Below, in pieces: positions 49,884 to 61,995 of a stretch of DNA of 64,000 nucleotides; the first letter of the stretch is position 1; every line of letters starts with the position of its first letter. Source of the stretch: Tillus elongatus (taxonomy: Eukaryota; Arthropoda; Insecta; Coleoptera; Cleridae). The notes below the pieces were generated by a model. That model was not told the DNA's origin, did no database searches, and saw only the letters and a list, made by a program, of their open reading frames with translations. The stretch is from NCBI GenBank assembly GCA_964006375.1, contig OZ023264.1:178691131-178755130 (forward strand). Reading direction: 5' to 3'. The translations under genes and the position numbers were made by a program.

Positions 49884-50721
49884 AAGCGCAGCAATGGCGT
49901 TATGGAAGTGAATTTTCATTAAAATGTTTTTAATAGCAATATGTCTCTTTAATGCAAGCAAGCCTCAATTTGGTCACCGGTATAACCTATATAGTAGAAA
50001 CAATGTACTATATTTTATCAAAATAACTTATTGTTTAAAAATGTACAATAATTTTCAGAAAATATACTTTAAATGTTTCCGAGAATACTCGTTTCCTAGC
50101 CGACGAACCTTAGGTTAATAGTAAATTGAGTTATTGAATTTTGAAGCATATAATGAAAATTCGCTCCCAAAACGCACTTACAGCGTCTCGATTTTTTTAC
50201 AAACATGCATCATATTTCGATGAAAAATGCAAAAATGCAATAAACGACTTACGGCCACCTATGATTGTCAAAATAATTTTATAAGATGCAGCTCAAGACA
50301 ACTATAAGTAATGTATACAATTCTTTCTTGCATAACCATTATATTGGGCTGTACCGTAGAAAGGCGCCACCCTGTATATATGTAAACAGAAAGTAAACCC
50401 GGATATGGATTCTAGGGGGCCTAATTAGCGCTCATTTGAAGAACTCTTTTTAGAATTCAAAAGTCGCGGTCTCCTCATTGACGCATTTTTTCTACGAAAA
50501 TTTGTTAAAAATTATAGACCGTTAAACCATAAACATAATTAAAACTACTGCCAAAGCATCAGAGAAAGGGTCTATTTGAAATGAATTTTCTGCAAATATT
50601 TGCAAAACACTGTTTACAAAATCCGTATATATTTCAGGTTTTTTTGCTTAAATGTTGCCAATTTTGACGTTTTAAATTGCGTCTTTGAAAGGTTGAGGAA
50701 AACCCCAATTTTTTTTTCTTT

Positions 50722-50807
<86 letters not shown>

Positions 50808-50955
50808 TATGTATATGTATATGTATAATTGAACTGACGCTGGATATGGGTTCTAGGGGGCCTAGTTCGCGCTCATTTGAAGAATTTTTTTTGAATTCAA
50901 AAGTCGGGATCTCCTCCTCGGTGAATTTTTTTAAAAAGAAAATTCACTAAAACAA
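49884..50955 (+). mobile_element. most complete HINE-like composite element (~1.07 kb)
   Basis: Order on the plus strand: M4 with both inverted termini (49,884-50,193), M3 (50,205-50,375), M2 with a hairpin-like end (50,395-50,510), M1 (50,515-50,724), (TA)n (50,725-50,804) with a TATGTATATG trail, M2 again (50,830-50,915, GGATATGGGTTCTAGGGGGC), and a terminal hairpin GGTGAATTTTTTTAAAAAGA / AAATTCACTAAAA (50,920-50,953). It contains no ORF of note. It is uninterrupted and should serve as the reference copy. Confidence 0.7.
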
Positions 50956-51745
50956 GCACTTGTGAAGCCACGGAAAAAGTCTACGACTGTATTAAATATG
51001 GAACGGTTTCAATAAGTTAGGGCAAGAACAAGCAACCAGATATGCTATTTGAATTGAATTAAGTCTTAAAAGTTTTGATCTCTTTATTAAATTATTTTTT
51101 GTACAAAAAGTAGCTAAAAAATGAGATTAAAAATAATTGATAAAAAGTAAAGTCACTATATATGGTACATTGTTTCTACTATATAGGTTATACTGGTAAC
51201 CAAATTTAATGCCCGCTTTCTTAAAAAACCCAGATATTTGCTATTTAAAACATTTTTATGAAAATTCAATACCATTACGCACTTGCTGAATCCAGAATAT
51301 TTAAGAATAGACACTTTGCATGTTTTTTTCCTTATCACATCTGATAGACAGCCCACAAAGATTATTGGTAATATTTATTTATCTCACATCCTACAAAAAT
51401 AACGACGCAAAAAATATTTGAAAATGCGAATTTCATAATTGATTTTAAACACCACTATTTTTCGGCATAATCTGTGACGTCACTGGACGGTAATGTCACA
51501 GTGACAATGAGCTTGCTTGTCTGTGTTTACATCACCACCATATTGAGAAACAAGTGACCGTAGTTATCATACCATAGGGCAAATGTAAACACGTCATTTA
51601 TTCACTGTCCAAGTAAGTCACGACCAATAACAGAACGTTCGCGGTCACATGATAATAGTTCGATTTTTTATTTTATTTTAAAAGTCGTTTTTTGTACACT
51701 ACATATGTTTTTGGGTATTTTCATGCATGTAATAATGTTCTATGT
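50956..51745. other. M4 half-copy; otherwise unassigned
   Basis: 51,160-51,300 matches the right half of M4 (GGTACATTGTTTCTACTATA, AACCAAATTTAATGCCCGC) and ends in a diverged terminus (ATACCATTACGCACTTGC). I see nothing in 51,310-51,745 apart from ordinary intron-like sequence. Confidence 0.5.
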
Positions 51746-51748
51746 ATG

Positions 51749-52593
<845 letters not shown>

Positions 52594-52599
52594 TGAAAA

Positions 52600-53010
52600 A
52601 CTATTAGGTAAATCTTAAATTCATGTAATGGAAAATCCATGCAAATTGTCTATTCGAGATACAGTCATTCGACTTAATCCTATTTCATTGGAAATTTCTC
52701 TAGTGCTGGTGGTTGGGTTTTCCGTAACAGGAGTAGTACACAAAGCTCGTTCTCTTTATCACCAGTAATTGGCTTAGTTTTGCTTAGCTTTTCGTATGCA
52801 ACATCACCACTAACACAAAATCTACTCAATAATTTTCAAACCCCTGTTCTCTTGGATGTTCTTGGTCGGGATATTTTTGAGCATAAAGTTTTGATGCCAG
52901 AAGTCAATTTTCCATACATTCTCCAATGCATAGTAACATGCCTATCCTCTCTTGGAGTGAGTGCTGTGTTATATTTGAATATATTAACACGAGAGGTTCT
53001 CAAAAACTAG
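52600..53010 (-). pseudogene. mariner-superfamily transposase, N-terminal remnant
   Basis: In shifting minus-strand frames I read ERIGMLLCIGECMEN, SKLYAQKYPDQEHP, then LCVLLLLRKTQ and, in another frame, ENPTTSTREISNEIGLSRMT with VSRI. The latter is the classic mariner-type helix-turn-helix (NPTTSTRxIxxxxGxSxxTVxRI). The catalytic domain is not present. Several frameshifts. Confidence 0.6.
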
Positions 53011-53212
53011 ACTATGACTGTTCAGACATTCTGATTGATTTTGATTTAAAAGATATGTCAAAAATGACCGGAGCGAACTAGATTGTGTTAGGAAAGTTTC
53101 GCTTCAAAGTGAAAAAGACATTTACAATCATAAAAGTATAAATAGCATGAAAAACATTGCACTTGGTTATAGACACCTAGTGTCATTTTGAAGGGAATTA
53201 CTGTTTCTAAAA

Positions 53213-55237
53213 CAGGGTTCCCACTCGTCTGGAAAACCTGGAAAAGTCAGGGAATTTTTAGAAGGAAAAATTTTGACAGGAAAATCAGGGAAAAATTGAG
53301 AAAAACTGTGAAAATTGACTATGAGTCGGGGAATTTTTGTCCGTGTCAGGGAAAAATTATGTTTCCGTTTTATGATAAATTTTAATTTTTTTATTTTAAC
53401 AACACACCACGAGGGCTTACAGCCTAAATACTATCGTACCGTGGGTGTCGACAAGGAGGAAAGAGGCAACTTGTTAATTCTGGACTTGAAGGTTTGGAGG
53501 TTCGGGGAGAAAGGAAAAACATGTGCCGGCAAGGAATTTCACAACTTGGAAGTCCTCGGGACAAAAGAGCGGGCATAACAAGATGTTCTATGTCTGGTGA
53601 CATGGACAGTAAAATGGTGCATTCGCTCTGTTCCCCTGGTAGATCTGTTGGGGGCAGCAGGTGGAGGAACTATGGAAGAAAGCTCCTCTGAGCAGTGCCC
53701 GTGCAGATATCTATAAAAGAGAGAGAGGTCACCAACGGCACGTCGGTGGGTAAGTGATGGCACCCTTGGGGTGAGGATAGGGTCACCGATGAGACGTATA
53801 GCTCTCTTCTGAATGGAGTCCAAAATAGGGAGTGTAGAAGCGGCAGTAGCACCCCAGATGTGGGAGCAGTATTCGAGGTTTGGTCTTATTGGTGAAGTAT
53901 ATAAGGTATAGAGATTAGCTGGTGAAAAGCATTTGCGATCCCGGAAGAGGAAACCTAATTTCTTAGCTGCCGCTTCTGCAATTGATGTGACATGTTGGTG
54001 CCAATTGAGATTTCGATCCGCAGAAATGCCAACAAGTGAACAGGACTCCTTACTTTGAATAACTTGGTTGTTCATTGTGATGGGTTTAGAGCTGGTGTAT
54101 CTCTTATGAGAAAGAAAGCAAGACTGTGATTTGGTGGGTTTGAATTGTACAAGATTTCTACTTCCCCAGTCTAATATTTTTTGGAGATCCATGGAGACAG
54201 AACACTCCATGAGTCTACGATCCTCATCTAATTGGGCTAAAGAGATAGGCTGGAATATTGTATATTTGAGTGGAGGGTGATGTCGTCCGCGTAACTGTGT
54301 ACTGGGTTGGATGTGCTAGAGGGGAGGGCATTGATGTGGAGAAGAAACAAAGTAGGGGCTAAAGCTGAACCTTAAGGAACTCATGCATTAATTGGATACA
54401 GTTTAGAGGAATAGCCATCCACAACAGTAATGCTCCGGTTGGTGAGGAATTTGCTGTCCAGGTACAGAACTTTGGTGGTAGGCCATAGGCCGGAAGTTTA
54501 TTAAGCAGCGCTGCGTGTCAGACCTGGTCGAATGCTTTGGATATGTCTAGAGCGACAATCTGGGATTCACCGTGTAGTTCCATAGACTTGTTCCAAGAAT
54601 GGGTGACCAAGGAAAGGAGTTCGGCAGTTGATCTGCGCTGACGGAATCCATACTGCCTGTCTTGGATTAGACTGTGTTTTTCAAGAAATTTTAGTAATTC
54701 GGTGTTTATATACTTTTCCATCACTTTAGAGACGACTGATAGGAAAGAAATAGGCCTGTAGTTGCTAGGAAGCGCTTTCGATCCTTTCTTGGGGATGGGT
54801 TGTACTGGAGCAGTTTTCCAGTTACTAGGGAATATGCCTCTATTGTAAGATATCTGAAACAGACGAGTCAGGACAGGAGCAAGTTCTGGGCACATTTTTT
54901 GAGAACAATTGCTGGGATCTCGTCAAGGCCAGAGGCTTTCCTGGTATTAAGAGAAGAGAGCATCTTTCGTACCTTTTTAGTTTTGAAAATGATAGCCGTC
55001 ATTTTATGCGCGACATTGGGGATTGTTGGTTGAACAAGATTGTGCATGTTTTATAAATGTAATTTTGGGGGAGTGCGTTTTCCGCCATGAGGCGAAGACT
55101 ACTGTGTTCTGTAGTAGTGTGTTACACCTTTTGGGGGTAGATTGTGAACATCAAAGTCAGGGAAATAGGTTTTGGCATGTCGGGGAAATCAGGGAAAAGT
55201 CAGGGAATTTGATATCCTGTTTTGAGTGGGAATCCTG
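53213..55237. mobile_element. CAGGG-ended DNA transposon split by LINE-A copy 5
   Basis: The ends are CAGGGTTCCCACTCG (53,213) and, inverted, CAGGATTCCCACTCA (ending 55,237). Subterminal text is rich in GTCAGGGAA and GGAAAA motifs on both sides (53,233-53,355; 55,158-55,210), as in the element at 37,303. No target duplication is evident. It carries no transposase; LINE-A (53,398-55,037) occupies most of its length. Confidence 0.65.
53398..55037 (-). pseudogene. LINE-A copy 5 (5'-truncated)
   Basis: Minus-strand frames: FPSNWKTAPVQPIPKKGSKA and QYGFRQRRSTAELLSLVTHS, VALDISKAFDQV to a stop at 54,518; then a damaged middle (the YADD region around 54,290 is frameshifted); then LVQFKPTKSQSCFLSHKRYT to TSKL at 53,539. 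The 3' UTR and an A-rich end are present at 53,398. Broken in at least four places. Confidence 0.85.
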
Positions 55238-55439
55238 TATAAGATGGATCAACAAAATACTTGGTGTTCCATTTAACATAAACAAGATAATCTACTTTGA
55301 ATGTGTCAATAATTGAACTTGAATTTTTCAACACACTGTAAATTATTGTGAAGTATTGACTGTAGTGGTTGATGGAGTAACAAGTCCATTGTCGCTGGCT
55401 AATGAGTTTTCCTTTCGATATTATCTTACGTGGAAGAAG

Positions 55440-55625
55440 AAGTGCAACTAGCCATGATAGATGACTTTCATACGAGGCAGTTCGTTTCTGAATGGAATCT
55501 AAAAAGGACAAGGTGATCTTTGGGCCAGCGCTCCAATTTCCTATAAGGCAGCTCGTTTCGTAATGGAATCTAAGGACAAGGCGGTCTTTGGGCCAGCGCC
55601 CCAGACACGAGAACAATATTTCAAC
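55440..55625 (-). pseudogene. fragment of another LINE with internal tandem duplication
   Basis: The minus strand encodes WGAGPKDRLVL and later WSAGPKITLSFLDSIQKRTA, the YCSHxWGxxPxxxLxxLDxIQKRA region of Jockey/CR1-type polymerases, twice. A ~70-bp unit is duplicated (55,473-55,540 and 55,545-55,612; shared GGCAG.TCGTTTC and TCTTTGGGCCAGCGC). It is not LINE-A. Confidence 0.65.
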
Positions 55626-55639
55626 TGTGTAAGTATCTC

Positions 55640-56434
55640 TGCCTTATACATCGATAGACAATTAGAAATTAAGGCGAAAGCATTTTGTTTTGCAAACATT
55701 TGTTTTGTATGTTTTTCATTTTACTGGTGTAACTATTCGACAATAATTGCTCTGTTTATGTCACTGATCCACTTTACAGCTGTCGTAAACAAGACATTTA
55801 TAAGGAAACACTTTTATATGTAGATTTTAATGGCGGCATAAAAAATGAAGTTAATGTTCGAAAATTGCCCCTTTTCCAACCGTTATGCTTCAGTCGAGTG
55901 GCAAAAAGAAAGAGTAGATCAGTGATACTGAGGCGCCGACCGACCTGCAAAAAATAACACCACATAAATAAAGAACACAAACACACATGTTGGCGAGTGT
56001 GTGTAAATGGACAGTTTATGTCTTTTTGTGTTGTAAAATTACACGGTGTCGTTCCTGTAAGACGCACGCCATCAAAAATTTGCTTCTATTTATAGCCAAG
56101 TTGCTGGAAGCAATAATCAGGTGTACTGACTACTGACTAGACCGCGGTTTTCTTGTACCGTGATTGGTGTGGTATGTGCGTTGTTATGCAGATTGTAGAT
56201 GATTTCTAGAACAGAACATTTCTAACAGTCTTCGCTCAGGAACAGCTTGTTTCCATGTGATTAGCCTTGTTTTTCTTGTACAACCAAGTTAATTTAGTTG
56301 GGTTTCTGTTGTTTTTTTTCAGTCCTGCAAATTTACTTTCTGTTTATACTAATGCGTTTGTAACTTTACTGAAAGTTGGACATAACAATCTAGATATGAA
56401 AATCACTTACCACTCACCACTGCCATTCAAAGAT
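55640..56434. other. unassigned; carries a dispersed repeat
   Basis: No gene seen. 56,262-56,335 (TTTTTCTTGTACAACCAAGT, TTTAGTTGGGTTTCTG, CAGTCCTGCAAA) recurs at 60,184-60,247 and, in part, 63,575-63,605. Confidence 0.45.
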
Positions 56435-56660
56435 AATTTTTAAGAGGAAGATTCTACAGGTATTTAAAAAAAAACTTGTGCCGTCGTTCGTGGTTAGATT
56501 CCTCGCGTAAAAATAAGACTTTTTTTTTAACAACATAGGTCCGATTTTTCTCCGTTTCGTAGTTACCGGATGTTAAAGATTATTTTTTTCGTTTATTCCA
56601 GAATTCTCCAAAACGATTGTAGCAATCCAAATGAAATTTGGCGGGTAAAAGTTTTTTTTT
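56435..56660. repeat. left copy of a long direct repeat flanking LINE-A copy 6
   Basis: AATTTTTAAGAGGAAGATTC ... GAAATTTGGCGGGTAAAAG. The same sequence recurs at 59,817-59,995. This copy has an extra ~45 bp after TTTTTCTCCGTTTC. It ends exactly at the poly(A) side of the LINE. Confidence 0.8.
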
Positions 56661-56669
56661 TCAACAATA

Positions 56670-58229
56670 CACCACGAGGGCTTACAACCTAAATACTGTC
56701 GTACCGTGGGTGTCGACAAGGAGGAAAGAGACAACGTGTTAATTCTGGACCTGAAGGTTTGGAGGTTCGGGGGAGAAGGAAAAACATGTGCCGGCAAGGA
56801 ATTCCACAACTTGGAAGTCCTCGGGTCAAAAGAGCGGGCATAACAAGATGTTCTACGTCTGGTGACCTGGACAGTAAAAGGGTGCATTCGCTCTGTTCCC
56901 CTGGTAGATCTGTTGGGGGCAGCAGGTGGAGGAACTATGGAAGAAAGCTCCTCTGAGCAGTGCCCGTGCAGATATCTATAAAAGAGAGAGAGGTCACCAA
57001 CGGCACGTCGGTGGACAAGGGATGGCAGCCTTTGGGTGAGGGTAGGGTCACCGATGAGACGTATAGCTCTCTTCTGAATGAAGTCCAGGATAGCGAGTGT
57101 AGAAGTGTCAGCAGCACCCCAGATGTGGGAGCAGTATGCGAGGTTTGGTCTTATTTGTGAAGTATATAAAGTATAGAGATTAGCTGGTGAAAAGTATTTG
57201 CGAGCCCGGAAGAGGAAACCTAATTTCTTAGCAGCCGCTTCTGCAATTGATGTGACATGTTGGTGCCAATTGAGATTTCGATCCACAGAGATGCCAACAA
57301 GTGAAAAGGACTCATTACTTTGAATAACTTGGTTGTTTATTGTGATGGGTCCAGGGCTGGTGTACCCTATATGAGAAAGAAAGCAAGACTGTGATTTGGT
57401 GGGGTTGAATTGTACAAGATTTCTACTTCCCCAATCTAATATTTTTTGAAGATCCACGGAGATAGAACCATCCATGAGTCTGCGATCCTCATCTAATTGG
57501 GCTAAAGAGACAGGCTTAGAATATTGTATATTTGAGTGGAGGGTGCTGTCGTCCGCGTAACTGTGAACTGGGTTGGATCGGCTAGAGAGGAGGTCATTGA
57601 TGCAGAAACAAAGTAGGGGCTAAAGCTGAACCTTGAGGAACTCCTGCATTAATTGGATACAGTTTAGAGGAATGGCCATCCACGACAACAGAAATGCTCC
57701 GGTTGGAGAGGAAATTTGCTGTCCACGTACATAGTTTTGGTGGTAGGCCATAGGCCGGTAGTTTATTAAGCAGCGCTGCGTGCCAGACCTGGTCGAATGC
57801 TTAGGATATGTCTTGAGCGACAATCTGGGATTCGCCGTGTAGTTCCATAGACTTGTTCCAAGAATGGGTGACAAAGGAAAGGAGGTCGGCAGTTGATCTA
57901 CGCTGACGGAATCCATACTGCCTGTCGTGGATTAGACTGTGTTTTTCAAGAAATTTTAGTAATTCGATGTTTATATACTTTTCCATCACTTTAGAGATGA
58001 CTGAAAGGAGAGAAATAGGCCTGTAGTTGCTAGGAAGCGCTTTCGATCCTTTCTTGGGGACGGGTTGTACTCGAGCAGTTTTCCAGTTACTAGGAAATAT
58101 GCCTCTATTGTAAGATGTCTGAAACAGACGAGTCAGGACAGGAGCATGTTCTGGTGCGCATTTTTTGAGAACAATTACTGGGATCTCGTCAAGGCCAGAG
58201 GCTTTTCTGGTATTAAGAGAAGAGAGCAT
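56670..58229 (-). pseudogene. LINE-A reverse transcriptase, copy 6
   Basis: The first frame (58,229-57,801): MLSSLNTRKASGLDEIPVIV, FPSNWKTARVQPVPKKGSKA, SNYRPISLLSVISKVMEKYI, DRQYGFRQRRSTADLLSFVT, ending VAQDIS* where other copies read VALDISKAFDQV. A second frame continues to 57,620 but is shifted. The YADD block lies near 57,555 in a further frame. The last frame (57,475-56,573) covers NLVQFNPTKSQSCFLSHIGY to [18 protein letters not shown]. At least three lesions; inactive. Confidence 0.87.
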
Positions 58230-58827
58230 CTTTCGTACCTTTTTAGTTTTGAAAATGATTTATGCGCGACATTGGGGACTGTTGGTGGTTGAACATTTGG
58301 AGGTGGGTTGAGAGTAGAGTTGCCGGCGAACAACGAGGCAAAAAGTTCAGCCTTGCCCAGGGCGGTAGAAACAATTTCATCCCCTGAGACAAGAGGTGGG
58401 AACGTGCTCTTGCAGAAATTATTCCCAATAGATTTAGCAAGAATCCAGAAGGGTTTGCTGCCGCTGGAGCTTAAGAGGACTTTGTTTTTGATGTGGTTAT
58501 TAAACGAGTTTTTGCCTCAGAAAGAATGCGGACATAGCGGTTTCTTGCGTCGTTAAATGCTTGACGGTTTTCTTGACTGGGATTGTGTAGAAGCTTTTTG
58601 TGAGCTTTGACCTTTTCAAGTCTGGCCTTGTCACAGGATTTAGAGAACCAGGGCTTTTGAGTGGCTGCAGAGGTTTTCAGTGTACGTGGAATAAATAATT
58701 CCATGGCAGCTTGGATAATTTCGGTGACGTTTTGTGAGATATCAGAGGGGTCAGGATGAGAGAAGCAGACAGACGCCCATGGAAATGAGGAAAAGTAATC
58801 TCGCATTTCGTCCCAGTTCGCGGAGTT

Positions 58828-59607
58828 TTAATGCCAAACGATACGTTGGTGTGATGACTGTGTGACCTCGGGTTGCATTGCGCAGGAAGCAGTGACCATG
58901 GCGTGGTCTGAGCGACCCAGGGGGGCGGTGACTGATATCTTATAGCAGTCAGGATTTGTACTAAGAAGGAGATCCAAGGGATTTGAGCTGTGTGTTGGGA
59001 TGCGAGGAAAGTAAGTAGGTTGCTGAACCAAATTGGCTAAAGAATTGCTGACTGCAAAGGCCTCCGCTGGTCTTCCTTGTTGATCGGTTTTTGAAGATCC
59101 TAGCCATTCCTTATTATGGACATTGAAGTCACCAAGAATAGTGACCTCGGAGGAAGGATATTCAGAAATCAGATGGTCGGTTTTTTCAGGTGACCGGTAA
59201 ATGCAACAGATGAATTTAGTTGCAGCCCTGAGAGAGAGTTTTATCCATAGTATGTCTTTTCTTTCAGCTTCTAAATTGAGGAGTCTGGTGCAGGGTAGAT
59301 TGCTACGGACGTACGCACACACGCCTTCATGCAATCTAAAAGAAGTAAGGAGCTCATACCCCGGAAAATTACGGTGATTAGTGGCTGTTTTGGCACTGAT
59401 TTGAGTTTCGGTGAGGAAGAGGAGTTGGGGCCTATTAGCCTGGAGGAAATGGTGGACGGAGTTCAGGTTAGAATTTAGGCCACATATATTCGAAAAGGAT
59501 ATTGTAAATCTCGATGCTGGCGCCCCCTGCACACCCCTCTCCGGGAGGTCCGAACGGAGGGGTATTTTATCTCCGGAATCTTTTGTACAAGGAGGAGCCA
59601 TCATCAT
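58828..59607 (-). pseudogene. LINE-A endonuclease, copy 6 (259 codons open)
   Basis: Starts MMMAPPCTKDSGDKIPLRSD. Endonuclease motifs: FSNICGLNSNLNSVHHFLQA, LLFLTETQISAKTATNHRNF, KDILWIKLSLRAATKFICCI, VTILGDFNVHNKEWLGSS, LLLSTNPDCYKI and LGRSDHAMVTASC. The catalytic-type residues (N, E, GDFN, SDH) are present, unlike copy 3. A deletion at YRSPEKTDHLIS removes about 18 residues found in copy 3. The frame closes at IVWH near 58,828 with a TAA. Confidence 0.87.
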
Positions 59608-59816
59608 TTTTGTTTATAAGGGAAACCGACTCATACACCACAACCGGAAATGTCCGTTGGGACTTCACTGGCCCCTTGATGCAAGGGGTGGTACCTCCTC
59701 GGGCGTGAAAAAAATCCTTTACTATCACGTAAAGGAAAATTCCACTACCACCTACCATATTGCAAGTATACCACACCAGCCAATGATTAAAGAGCTGACC
59801 AGCTTTAGAACTTGCT

Positions 59817-59995
59817 AATTTTTAAGAGGAAGATTGTACAGGTATTTCAAAAAACTTGTGCAGTCGCTCGTGGTTAGATTCCTCGCGTAAAAATAAGACT
59901 TTTCAACAACATAGGTCCGATTTTTCTTCGTTTATTCCAGATTTCTCCAAAACGATTGTAGTAATCCGAGTGAAATTTGGCGGGTAAAAGTTATT
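59817..59995. repeat. right copy of the long direct repeat flanking LINE-A copy 6
   Basis: Matches 56,435-56,660 (AATTTTTAAGAGGAAGATTG, GTTAGATTCCTCGCGTAAAA, TTTCTCCAAAACGATTGTAG), beginning immediately at the LINE 5' end. Confidence 0.8.
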
Positions 59996-60249
59996 TATAA
60001 ACGTACATATTTAACTGGTAAAAAGTGCGGACAACTTCACCAGGGCCGTGCGTATCTGCTATCACTGCAATAAGTTTCCAAAAGAAACCTGTGCGCCACT
60101 GACAAATATATAATTATTATTTATTTGATTAATTATTATTATTATTTGAGCAACGTTTATTACTTGGGAAGTTTGGGTTTTTTTCTCTCTTGTAACACCA
60201 AGGTAACTTAGTTGAGTTTCTGGTATAGATTCTTCAGTCCTGCAAACAT

Positions 60250-61990
60250 AATTAAATTATTTTACTTTCTTATTATATTCAACCACGTCAAAATCGCTGC
60301 AGCTGTCGTCAATTTTTGTGCCCTGCCTTCTAGACCGTAAACAATCCACAATCAAAAGCAGAGGAACACCCCCTAAAACCGATACCCTCCAATTTTTTGA
60401 GAAGAATCCTGTGATCAACAGCGTCGAAAGCCTTCTCAACGTCTAGAAAGATGCAAATACTTTGTCTTTGCTTATCAAGAGCAGAATAAATTCCTGTAGT
60501 TAGGGTATTTACGCATTCTGTGTTGACAGACCCTCTCTGAAGCCAAACTTAGATTCTGCTTCTTTAGACAGCTTGTTATTTTCTGACAAATATTTTTTTC
60601 GAAAACCTTGGCCACATTCGATAATAAGGATATCGGTCTATAATTTGGCATTTCGTCCCTGTTTCCTCCTTTACCAGCTGTCCTTTACCAGCTGTCTGCA
60701 CATTAAATATATCGTTGATATACAAACTAAATAACAACGGGCCCAGGACTGTACCCTGAGGAACGCCAAATTCAACCACCTCAAAATCGCTGCAGCTGTC
60801 GTCAATCTTTGTGCACTGCCTTGTAGACCGCAAATAATCCTCAATCAAAAGCAGCGGAACACCCCTAAAACCGATACCCTCCAATTTTCTGAGAAGAATC
60901 CTGTGATCAACAGCGTCGAAGGCCTTTTCGACGTCTAGAAAGATGCAAATACTTTGTCTTTGCTTATCAAGGGCAGAATAAATTTCTGTAGTTAGGGTAT
61001 TTAACGCATTCTGTTTTGACAGACCCTCTCTGAAGCCAAACTGCGATTCTGCTAAGATGTTATGCTTCTTTAGATAGCTTGTTATTTTCTGATTTTTTCG
61101 AAAACCTTGGCCACATTTGATAATAAGGATATCGGTCTATAATTTGGCATTTCGTCATTGTTTCCTCCCTTAAATAGTGGTTTTATTACAGTCTTCTTTA
61201 GAATGTCTGGAAAAATACCAAGTTCTATGGCTCTGTGGATTAAGATAGTCAGCGGGACTGCAATAACATACACGAGTTCCCTCAAATTCTCCACAGTGAT
61301 TGAGTCCAACCCAGGAGCAGTTTACAACTTATACGACTATTAGCATTCATTTATTGACTTTTTTACATATATCTTTGTTAATAATTGTTTAAAAAATAAA
61401 ACGCTTATAACTTAACTTTTCAGTCGACAAATTTCCTACAATTTTTACTGAAAACTTTTTTTTCTAAAATCAATATTTTTAAAGTTATAACGCGTTAAAT
61501 GTTGCACTTTTCAATCGACAAATTTTTCTGGAAATATTTTAGTACCTTCATACTCACTATGCATTCAATAACTTAGGACTCACATGTGTTAGAAAAATGC
61601 TGTATGGCTTCATATCTACCTTAAGACTGTCCCCCGCAGACGGTATTTTTTGTGCCAATGCTCTCCCAACGGATGAAAAATATTTATTGAACGCGTTGGC
61701 TATTTCCTCCGGGTTGGAGTTATTTAATGAGTTATCACCTTCAACTTTAATGTTTCTTGCAGGATCCTTTCTCTCTTCTTTAGTTAGCCGATCCACAGTC
61801 TCCCAAAGCTTTTTAGTTTTTTGTGCCCGAGGCGGATCTTCCGAATCCCGCTCAGAACAGAATTGTTCAATTTTCAGTCTGTTCCGACGCCAGTCTCCGA
61901 CGGTGACTTCTCCTACGCCATACCCTGCTGCAAGTTTCTTAATTGTCTCTCCTTTATCGAGTCCCTTTTTTTTGCCTCCAGTTTTGTTTG
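60250..61990 (-). pseudogene. LINE-B (Jockey/CR1-like) fragment, tandemly duplicated
   Basis: The 5' portion on the minus strand (61,975-61,557) reads KLWETVDRLTKEERKDPARN and NPEEIANAFNKYFSSVGRAL. After an inserted ~230-bp AT-rich piece (61,330-61,556) the RT starts: IFPDILKKTVIKPLFKGGNN, PNYRPISLLSNVAKVFEKI. Downstream (60,884-60,750): GFRGVPLLLIEDYLRSTRQC, FEVVEFGVPQGTVLGPLLFS, LYINDIFN. A ~395-bp segment (60,774-61,168) is duplicated at 60,278-60,670 at ~496-bp offset, so RT blocks appear twice in scrambled order. The 5' end joins LINE-A copy 7 at ~61,993. Confidence 0.8.
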
Positions 61991-61995
61991 TACAG

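Larger units (their letters stand above)
56661..59815 (-). mobile_element. LINE-A copy 6: near full length (~3.15 kb)
   Basis: Contains the 5' end (59,815), a 5' leader with a ~70-codon frame, the endonuclease (59,607-58,828), linker, RT (58,229-57,620) and C-terminal region (57,475-56,670), and a 3' UTR ending in a short poly(A). It is the reference for the family. Flanking direct repeats of ~180-225 bp are flush with both ends. Only LINE-A copies 3 and 6 include the 5' end. Confidence 0.9.

Noticed and set aside
52780..53010. Plus-strand 76-codon frame with a hydrophobic segment
   Set aside because: The minus strand of the same stretch reads as a mariner helix-turn-helix region, a better explanation.
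55023..55316. 97-codon plus-strand frame
   Set aside because: It spans the LINE-A edge and the end of the CAGGG transposon, so it is a composite of repeat ends.
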